DNA from: Bufo bufo
Lineage: Eukaryota; Chordata; Amphibia; Anura; Bufonidae
Length of the DNA stretch: 64,000 nt
NCBI RefSeq assembly: GCF_905171765.1
Contig: NC_053392.1
Span: 410,988,299-411,052,298 of the forward strand
Direction: 5' to 3'
The translations under genes and the position numbers were made by a program. Of this stretch, positions 56,935 through 64,000 are shown piece after piece. Below the pieces are notes generated by a model, which saw nothing but the letters and a program-made list of their open reading frames with translations, did no database searches and was not told the origin of the DNA. The first letter of the stretch is position 1, and the number at the start of each line of letters is the position of its first letter.

Positions 56935-57759
56935 AGGCAGCAGACAGATTATTATTGCCACATCATGTGTCACAGACTCACATGCCACTCTGACTGTACT
57001 GTACAGCCATTCAGACAGTTCCACTTCCTTTAGAAAAGCGAGCCTGCAGTGCACACCAGCGACAAGCAACTTACTTACAGATAGTCTAGAGGTGACCGTG
57101 ACTCAGGTGAGTAACCGAACCTTTACGGAGTGTCTAGACTAGTGATGGTGGTGGTGATGGACTGGGTGTCTCCTCTGTGACGCGGCCGCCTTTGCAAGTT
57201 GAGGAACTTGAGGGCCGAGGCAGAATGTGGCACAGAGGCAGGCAGCTTACCAGTGGTGTTGCTAGGGCTGGTGTCACCCGGTGCGGTAGAAAATGGTAGA
57301 AGCAATAATTGTTTAGCCATCTATGGGGGCTATGGTGATGCTATTGCCATGGGGATCATCCGTTAGCTCAGCAGACCCCCCCCTAGCAGTCAGAGCCTGG
57401 TCTCGGGAGGGGCACTTCCAGATTATTTTCTGTCCGCCGCCATAAAACAATGGTGCTTATAGAACAGACTACACAGTGTAGCGGTATACTGTATATTGTG
57501 TGGCACAGTGTATGTTATATGTGTATAACATAAACATATTTCATATGAAAACTTACAGTTACTTGGCTTGGCCCTTGGGGATCTCGGACACCACTTCAAC
57601 ACTTGGCTGGGGGGCTCGGTGGAGCTGATGTGTTTTATCCTAATGAGAAAGATTTCATAATAAGGATTTGGGGAAGGGGCAGAGGAATAGCAGAGCAGGG
57701 AGAGACTGGTGCTGCTACTAGGGGGTCATACCATAGGGGAGTAATAAAGCCCACCATAA

Positions 57760-58590
57760 TGATCCCCCCCCCCAGTAGAAATAATTCTCCTTTTAATGGG
57801 ACAGTGCAAAAAATACCCCCTTGTAATGCCCCCAGTTGAGCTAATGTCCCCATAGTGCCCCCATAATGTCCCAGTATAAAATACCCCTATATAGTGCCCC
57901 CAGTAAATTCCCCCATAGTGCTCCTCTCCCCCCTTCCTGCTAGTGCCCCCCATAACGTACCAGTATAAAATGCCCCATATATAGTGCCCCAGTAGATGCC
58001 CTCAGTGTCCGGCCTCCGATAGGCTGCCGGCCTAGTGTCCCCCATAATGCCCCCCAATAATGTGCCAGTAAGTGTCCCCATAGATGCCCCCCCCATGTGC
58101 CAGTATCAAGTGCCTCTCTCCTCCCCCCCATGTCCCAGTATCATAGTGCCATCTCCCCCCCCCCAAAAAAAAAGTGCCAGTATCAAGAGCCTCTCTCCCC
58201 CCATGTCCCAGTATCATAATGCCATCTCCCCCCCCAAAAGTGCCAGTATCAAGTGCCTCCCCCCCCCCCATGTGCCAGTATCAAGTGCCTCTCTCCTTCC
58301 CCCCAAGTGCCAGTATCATAGTGCCAACCCCCCCATGTGCCAGTATCAGGTGCCAACCCCCTTCCCCCCCACATGTGCCAGTATCAGGTGCCTCCCCATG
58401 TGCCAGTATCATAGTGCCAACCCCCCTCCCCCCCACATGTGCCAGTATCAGGTGCCTCCCCATGTGCCAGTATCATAGTATCATAGTGCCAACCCCCCCC
58501 ATGTGTCAGTATCAGGTGCCAACCCCCCTCCCCTCCATGTGCCAGTATCAAGTGCCTCCTGCTCCCCCCATGGCAGTAACAGTCGGGTAT
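57760..58590. repeat. C-rich minisatellite (GTGCCAGTATCA units)
   Basis: Tandem diverged units of about 25-45 bp with CCCCCCATGTGCCAGTATCA and AGTGCC words. The left part (57760-58080) is older, with CCCCATAGTGCCCCC words. Long frames on both strands (MCQYQVP-like) are repeat artefacts. Expansion is most regular at 58080-58570. Confidence 0.88.
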
Positions 58591-58730
58591 TAATTTAAAA
58601 AATAAACACTTATACTTACCTCCATATCAGCAATGCGATGCAGCCTCTTCCTGTGTCCTGCCCTGTATATCCATATATGGAGTCAGTGCTTGTGTATTCT
58701 AATTTAGCCTGTATTTCAGAAAAGTTTCTG

Positions 58731-58800
58731 CTGGGATTCGAACCCACAACCTTCTGTATCAGAGGCAAAGCACTTACCCACACAGCCATAAGAGCTGCAT
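58731..58800 (-). tRNA. tRNA-like sequence (pseudo), left arm
   Basis: The minus strand reads TGGCTGTGTGGGTAAGTGC (A box/D arm), a possible anticodon arm around CCTCTGATACAGAAGG, and GGTTCGAATCC (B box/T arm). A matching acceptor stem is not found, so it is a tRNA-derived relic rather than a tRNA gene. Confidence 0.5.
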
Positions 58801-59877
58801 TGCCACTGACTGAAAAAATATGAGACTTCTACTGTTATAGCTGGCTAAGTGTACATATATACACATGACAGCTGCCCTAACACACCCAGCACTGCTATAT
58901 CTCTATATGACAGCTGTCCCAGCACACTCAGCATTGCTATATCTCTATATATGATAGCTGCCCCAGCACACCCAGCTCTGCTACATCTAATACATATGAA
59001 AGCTGCACCAGCACACTCAGCTCTACTATATCTCTATATATGACAGCTGTCCCAGCACACCCAGCTCTGCTACATCTATATATCTCTAAGTATTGCTATA
59101 CAGTAGATAGATATATATATAGAGATATAGCAGAGCTGAGTGTGCTGGGGCAGCTGTCATGTGTATAGATGTAGCAGAGCTGGGTGTGTTTGGGCAGCTG
59201 TCATGTGTATAGATGTAGCAGAGCTGGGTGTGTTTGGGCAGCTGTCATGTGTATAGATGTAGCAGAGCTGGGTTTGCTGGGGCAGCTGTCATATATAGAG
59301 ATATAGCATAGCTGAGTGTGCTGGGGCAGCTGTCATGTGTATAGATGTAGCAGAGCTGGGTGTGTTTGGGCAGCTGTCATGTGTATAGATGTAGCAAAGC
59401 TGGGTGTGTTTGGGCAGCTGTCATGTGTATAGATGTAGCAGAGTTGGATGTGTTTGGGCAGCTGTCATGTGTATAGATGTAGAAGAGCTGGGTTTGCTGG
59501 GGCAGCTGTCATATATAGAGATATAGCAGACTGTGCTGGGGCAGCTGTCATATATAGAGATATTACAGAGCTGAGTGTGCTGGGGCAGCTGTCATGTGTA
59601 TAGATGTAGAAGAGCAGGGTTTGCTGGGGCAGCTGTCATATATAGAGATATATCAGAGCTGAGTGTGCTGGGGCAGCTGTCATGTGTATAGATGTAGCAG
59701 AGCTGGGTGTGTTTGGGCAGCTGTCATGTGTATAGATGTAGCATAGCTGGGTTTGCTGGGACAGCTGTCATATAGAGATATAGCAGTGCTGGGTGTGTTA
59801 GGGCAGCTGTCATGTGTATAGATGTACACTTAGCCAGCTATAACAGTAGAAGTCTCATATTTTTTCAATCAGTGGCA

Positions 59878-59947
59878 ATGCAGCTCTTATGGCTGTGTGG
59901 GTAAGTGCTTTGCCTCTGATACAGAAGGTTGTGGGTTCGAATCCCAG
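59878..59947 (+). tRNA. tRNA-like sequence (pseudo), right arm
   Basis: Near-identical to the left arm but on the plus strand: TGGCTGTGTGGGTAAGTGC, then GTGGGTTCGAATCCCAG. The two arms diverge immediately after CGAATCCCAG, which marks the palindrome boundary. No acceptor pairing. Confidence 0.5.
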
Positions 59948-60049
59948 ACACATCTTCTCCCTCTCCTGAGGACGGCAATACAAATGACTATGCCTGAGTG
60001 CACATACCGTAGGGACGCAAGGGCAGGCCCGGGTCGGGAGGAGGAGCTA

Positions 60050-61611
60050 AAAAACAAATGGTACGGGAACCGCGCTCTAACCGCACAGTAGATGTCAATG
60101 ATAAATCCTGCAGAAAAGGTGAAACAGAGAAACTCAATCAATCACCAAGGAAGTAAAAGTTGGTACTAAATGTTCAAACAAACATTGCAGCAGAATCTTC
60201 CACTGATAGTCCTCGGATAATAAAGTGAGTCCCAACAGAACTGTGACCAAGCTCCGATCCCAAATGGAAGAAACAAACAAGTAATCGATCTCCAACACCT
60301 TGTAGTGATCCACAGATCTCGTGCTGGGAATTCAACAACTCAATCCAGACACCAGGACCTTCGAAGGGAATGAGACAAATAGTGCAATACCTTCGGTATC
60401 TTCAGTGATAAAGATTTTATTATACTTACAATTAGTAAGATAAACAATTGCACATAAAAAAGCCCGACCCGGGTTTTGCTGTTCGCTTCTTCAGGGGCTG
60501 CTTTATCACTGAAGATACCGAAGGTATTGTCACGGGTGTATGTGAGCAACGATAGTAATTCACAGTACAGAGCAACTGACTGGACCCAGAACTAGGGAGG
60601 ATAAAGGGTGACCCCTGTCCGACCCTCAACGCTTTCCCTATTCTGCTAAAGCACATGCCCGGATCCAAAAGGCGGAACGAGGCATGCCCACGTGCCTAAG
60701 ACTAATGACCACTGTAACCCCTACAATAGTGGAAGGGGCACGGCCACCAGTGCCCTACTCAGTATATGGAGGGAACCGTGGCCACCTCAGATCCAGTCAG
60801 AAAACAAACAGGAATACAACAATGTCTGCAGACTTAGCTGAAGGTGTTGTAGCCGCAGAGAAGACGGATCCAAGGACAGGCTGGCAAAATCCGGAGTGCT
60901 AGCTGCAGCAGAACACAGGTCCAGTGGACTGATAGCTACAAGTGAAGAAACCAAAGCAAGAGCCACAACTGAAGTGAGAACTATAATCCACATCCTATCA
61001 TAGGAGGAGGGGTGATATAAAGAGAGGGAAATCAAACACATGAAGGACAGCTGTGGTGAAAGAAACCAGAAGTAAACAGAGTAGTGAGAACGCCTCCCAG
61101 CTCTAGTAGTGACATCATCACAGGGGTGGAGAAACAGAGCTGTGAGAACGTCCCAAAGCTCTGGTAGTGACAGGTATTGCACTATTTGTCTCATTCCCTT
61201 CGAAGGTCCTGGTGTCTGGATTGAGTTGTTGAATTCCCAGCACGAGATCTGTGGATCACTACAAGGTGTTGGAGATCGATTACTTGTTTGTTTCTTCCAT
61301 TTGGGATCGGAGCTTGGTCACAGTTCTGTTGGGACTCACTTTATTATCCGAGGACTATCAGTGGAAGATTCTGCTGCAATGTTTGTTTGAACATTTAGTA
61401 CCAACTTTTACTTCCTTGGTGATTGATTGAGTTTCTCTGTTTCACCTTTTCTGCAGGATTTATCATTGACATCTACTGTGCGGTTAGAGCGCGGTTCCAG
61501 TACCATTTGTTTTTTTGCTATTTAGGAGACTGAACCTACTCCCCTAAGGGCACCGCCGCTTTTTGTCTAATACTTTTACACCAGATATCTTTATTGTTCT
61601 ATAATTTTGTA
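60050..61611. mobile_element. Foldback element with 16-bp target duplication
   Basis: The direct repeat TCGGGAGGAGGAGCTA flanks it (60034-60049 and 61612-61627). The left arm (60050-60392) is the reverse complement of 61172-61520 with few mismatches, and an inner pair ACCTTCGGTATCTTCAGTG closes the hairpin around 60416-60500. A long duplication is unlike DNA transposons and fits target-primed insertion, for example of a Penelope- or LINE-like RNA with an inverted head. No coding frame. A solo LTR sits in the right arm. Confidence 0.75.
60528..61172. mobile_element. Solo LTR (645 bp) inside the foldback
   Basis: The block begins TGTCACGGGTG and ends AGTGACA, with target duplication GGTAT (60523-60527, 61173-61177). 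Removing it restores the palindrome arm exactly. It has no internal coding sequence, as expected after LTR-LTR recombination. Its start resembles the TGTCACG start of chromovirus 1, but the rest differs. TATAAAG near 61013-61019 hints at plus orientation; this is weak. Confidence 0.8.
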
Positions 61612-62000
61612 TCGGGAGGAGGAGCTAGCATGGCACTGGCCGGCAGACTCGGCAGTAAGTAATTGTAATTGACAGACAAGTCCTTCACTAATGCGAGCAG
61701 TGAGCCACACGCCGCTCGCTCGCATAGACAACAAGTGAATGTGGGAGTCGGGAAACGGAGCTGCCTTGGGCCCCCAGGAGCAACTGGGCCCGGGGCAGCT
61801 GCCCTTTTGCCCTGCGGCAAAAACGGCCCTGATTCTTCCACTCACATGATGCACTTTGGCAATTGTCTTGGCTGAGATAACGCTATCGATAAGCTGGATG
61901 ATGCTGTTTCTCTTTTCTTGGGAAATCTTCTTTCATGGCTGCTCCTGTATCCGAACCAGTGACCTTTTACTTTTCAAATCCACCTAATAACACACTTCGC

Positions 62001-62548
62001 TTTTAGGGAATTTGAGAACATGTTGTAATTTGTAGTATACAAGAAGAAAAAGATTGTTCTACCACCAGGAGCAAAACAGTAACAATGTAGTTACATGACA
62101 AGAATCTGCATAACTAATCATATGCTAAATAGTTGCAGGTCCAATTTATGTATGAGATAACCAAGAATATTGTGATTGGATGGTGAGATATGAAGCCTGA
62201 AAGTCAAAAGTTAAAACATTGTTACCCTTTTTCTCATCAGTGTTTTGACGTTCTAGTAGGACTTCAGTTAATTGACAAAAAAGTGTAACTGCTGCTTCTA
62301 GAGCTTTGACAACATCTCATGTTTCTCTTGCCAGATACTCAGTTACTCGACTATTATATCTTTACACATGTATGCTCCAAATTTCTGCCATTTAATTTTC
62401 TGCATGTTTCCTGTGAATTGTGAAGGTATGCAAATGAGCTCATAGCAAGCTCTGCCACCAGGGAGTCTGTCACCATATACCTGCATATCAATATAAATGA
62501 AGTGTAATATGTACGCTGGTGTCCTGAGTGCAACACTCTTTCTCACAT
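62001..62548. other. Spacer, nothing recognised
   Basis: AT-rich intronic sequence that may include the end of the Tc1 relic. No gene or clear repeat. Confidence 0.45.
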
Positions 62549-62551
62549 TTT

Positions 62552-62871
62552 GGCCTCATGCACACGACCGTTACGTTTTTTGCGGTCCACAAACCGCGGA
62601 TCTTCAAAAAACGGAAGCCGCCCGTGTGCCTTCCGCAATTTGCGGAATGGGCGGCCCATTGTAGACATGCCTATTCTTGTATGCAAAACGGACAAGAATA
62701 GGACATGCTATATTTTTTTTGCGGGGCCTCGGAATGGAGCAACGGATGCGGACAGCACATGGAGTGCTGTCCGCATCGTTTGCGGCCCCATTGAAGTGAA
62801 TGGGTCCGCACCCGAGCCACAAAAACTGCGGCTCGGATGCGGACCCGAAAAACGGTCGTGTGCATGAGGCC
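62552..62871. mobile_element. Palindromic MITE, TIR GGCCTCATGCACACGACCGT
   Basis: Ends GGCCTCATGCACACGACCGT and its complement (to 62871) with TTT on each side (62549-62551, 62872-62874). Inner pairs such as GGACAGCAC/GTGCTGTCC add hairpins. The size and three-base duplication fit a PIF/Harbinger-type MITE. Confidence 0.8.
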
Positions 62872-62874
62872 TTT

Positions 62875-63230
62875 GATTGGTGCCTGCATTTTAGAACAGT
62901 CATTCTTTTTCTGATATGTAAAATAACTGCTCAATGCAATGAGTTTTACTGTTGCACCTCATTGCACAGAAAGTCACGTTTGTTATTGTTGCCCTGTCTG
63001 TAATGTGCTGCAGAATATGGCACTTATTTTTAAAATGAGTGAAATAAATTATAAAAAAAAAAAATCTAATGTGTGACTGGACCAGATACTTCTGCATAGA
63101 TTCAGAGATAGGCATTCTGTTAGATCAGCCAATAAATGATTGCACGTCAGAATTTACTATAAGCTAAGCACAAATATAGTGTACAGTATATGCTGGCAGA
63201 GCAAGAGAGAACAAGAGATCTCCAGAACTC
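62875..63230. other. Spacer, nothing recognised
   Basis: AT-rich intronic sequence with an A run at about 63053-63063. No gene. Confidence 0.5.
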
Positions 63231-63233
63231 TAA

Positions 63234-64000
63234 GGCGTCTTTCACACGGGCGTCACGTGTGAGGGCCGGATAGGATGCGGGTGCGTCATGGGAAAATGCG
63301 TGACTTTTCCGCGCGAGTGCAAAGCGTTTTAATGTGTTTTGCACGCGTGTGAGAAAAATCTGCATGTTTGGTACCCAAACCCGTACCCGGACTTCTTCAC
63401 AGAAGTTTGGGTTTGGGATCGGCGCTGTGTAGATTTTATTATTTTCCATTTTAACATGGATATAAGGGAAAATAATAGCATTCTTAATACAGAATGCTAA
63501 GTAAATTAGGGATGGAGGGGTTAAAAAAATAAAATAAAAATTTTAACTCACCTCATCCACTTGTTCGCGCAGCCCGGCTTGTCTTCTTTCTTCTTCTAGG
63601 ACCTGGGAGAAAAGGACCTTTGGTGACGTCACTGCGCTCAACACATGGTCCATCAAATGGTCCATCACCATGGTGATGGACCATGTGATGAGCGCAGTGA
63701 CGTCACCAAAGGTCCTTTTCTCCCAGGTCCTCAAAAGAAGAAGAAAGAAGACAAGCAGGGCTGCGAGAACAAGTGGATGAGGTGAGTTTATTTATTTATT
63801 TTTAATACAGAATGCTAAGTAAATTAAGGATGGAGGGGTTACCTCCATCCTTAATTTGCTTTGCATTCTGTATTAAGAATGCTATTATTTTCCTTTATAA
63901 CCATGTTATAAGGGAAAATAATAAAGATCGGGTCCCCATCCCAATCGTCACCTAGCAACCATGCGTGAAAATCGCACCACATCCGCACTTGCTTGCGATT
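63234..64000. mobile_element. Second copy of the CTTTCACACGGGCGTCA MITE, cut by window end
   Basis: It starts GGCGTCTTTCACACGGGCGT after TAA (63231-63233) and is colinear with the 8439-9122 element (GGATGCGGGTGCG, TTTTGCACGCG, AACCATGCGTGAAAATCGCA). It is longer because of an extra inner inverted duplication centred near 63665 (GGACCTTTGGTGACGTCACT and its complement). The right end is beyond the window. Confidence 0.8.

Larger units (their letters stand above)
58731..59947. repeat. Palindrome with tRNA-like arms and internal minisatellites
   Basis: The outer arms (58731-58855 and about 59822-59947) are reverse complements. Each encodes a tRNA-like unit with A-box TGGCTGTGTGGG and B-box GGTTCGAATCC. 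Between them are units of 45-60 bp containing CAGCTGCCCCAGCACACCCA on the left (58860-59090) and the complement on the right (59110-59830), the right array being about three times longer. Confidence 0.85.
56222..61831. mobile_element. 5.6-kb hAT-type element with 8-bp duplication
   Basis: Left end CAGGGCC(A) and right end GGCCCTG form short hAT-like inverted termini; ATTCTTCC is duplicated at 56214-56221 and 61832-61839. Eight-base duplications and CAGGG ends are typical of hAT. No hAT transposase is visible: the interior is hairpins, minisatellites, a tRNA-like palindrome and a foldback with a solo LTR, so the element is non-autonomous and has itself collected insertions. It sits in the calpain intron. 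Confidence 0.82.
55930..62000 (-). pseudogene. Tc1/mariner transposase relic split by a hAT element
   Basis: Two minus-strand pieces fit end to end. 62000-61832 encodes EKRNSIIQLIDSVISAKTIA with KVHHVSG; 56221-55930 encodes SVHLFQSQEVDKRSPSRLI, LPNSEITDVNASTMKRTLHK and KPRLQHHHQKHRLEFEK. Together they are the DNA-binding half of a Tc1-like transposase with the second helix-turn-helix and the start of the catalytic domain. They are separated by the insertion at 56222-61831, whose 8-bp duplication ATTCTTCC lies inside the frame. Ends and catalytic residues are missing. Confidence 0.75.

Noticed and set aside
58035..58593. Long frames rich in MCQYQVP-like repeats
   Set aside because: Direct translation of the C-rich minisatellite; repeated in several frames and both strands.
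58860..59830. CRISPR-like array of spaced repeats
   Set aside because: Units are contiguous and diverged, without constant repeats and unique spacers; the genome is a vertebrate one.
58731..59947. Functional tRNA genes
   Set aside because: A and B boxes are present, but no acceptor stem pairs and the units sit in a palindromic repeat.
60450..60520. Second hammerhead in the foldback centre (CCTGAAGAAGCGAAC)
   Set aside because: CUGAUGA is not present and the GAAA box and stem pairing are lacking.

Overview
The window looks like transposon-dense nuclear DNA of a frog (anuran amphibian). This rests on the combination of Gmr1-like and chromodomain Ty3/gypsy elements, a Penelope-like element, Tc1/mariner, hAT, TTAA-target elements and palindromic MITEs of types I associate with frogs. 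Only one host-gene piece is supportable: a 71-codon calpain exon (most like CAPN9) at 53840-54052 on the + strand, ending at a good splice donor. Everything upstream of it is intergenic repeat, and about 10 kb downstream is repeat-filled intron 1. There are no rRNA genes, CRISPR arrays or bacterial features.

Layout. 1-8373: a decayed minus-strand Gmr1-like LTR element (integrase before reverse transcriptase), split by a Penelope-like element (4018-7524, 9-bp target duplication) that itself carries a Tc1 element (5079-6635). 8439-14876: MITEs, an AT-rich palindrome array and an old TTAA-type relic. 14881-20704: a small TTAA MITE split by a nearly intact chromodomain Ty3/gypsy element (14978-20556; LTRs differ at 5 of 660 sites). 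21200-23710: hAT relics. 23715-28966: a Tc1 element with an almost intact DD34E transposase, split by a 3.6-kb non-coding TTAA element (23939-27566) whose left end is a train of about 17 hairpins.

30194-49800: one old hAT copy, opened up by nested insertions. A TTAA palindrome (30765-37531) holds a deleted Tc1 (30834-31764) and a second Gmr1-like element (32343-37418). A chromodomain element (38079-48675) holds another (42442-47688). Target duplications (GGAT, TTAA, CTCCT, CCCAC) fix the order of events. 49791-51140: another hAT relic ending in a triplet-periodic minisatellite. 53011-53325: MITE. 53840-54052: calpain exon. 55930-62000: a Tc1 relic split by a 5.6-kb hAT element (56222-61831) that contains a C-rich minisatellite, a palindrome with tRNA-like arms, and a foldback carrying a solo LTR. 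62552-64000: two more MITEs, the last cut by the window end.

Most notable. All three chromodomain elements have, just inside the 5' LTR, a 10-nt sequence exactly complementary to the LTR about 30 bp after the TATA box, the arrangement expected of Tf1/sushi-type self-priming. The two Gmr1-like elements have the swapped integrase/RT order, and their gag contains a SCAN-like capsid domain. The Penelope-like element has a hammerhead-ribozyme-like core. Comparisons were made by eye; superfamily calls rest on motifs, TIRs and target duplications, and no database was consulted.
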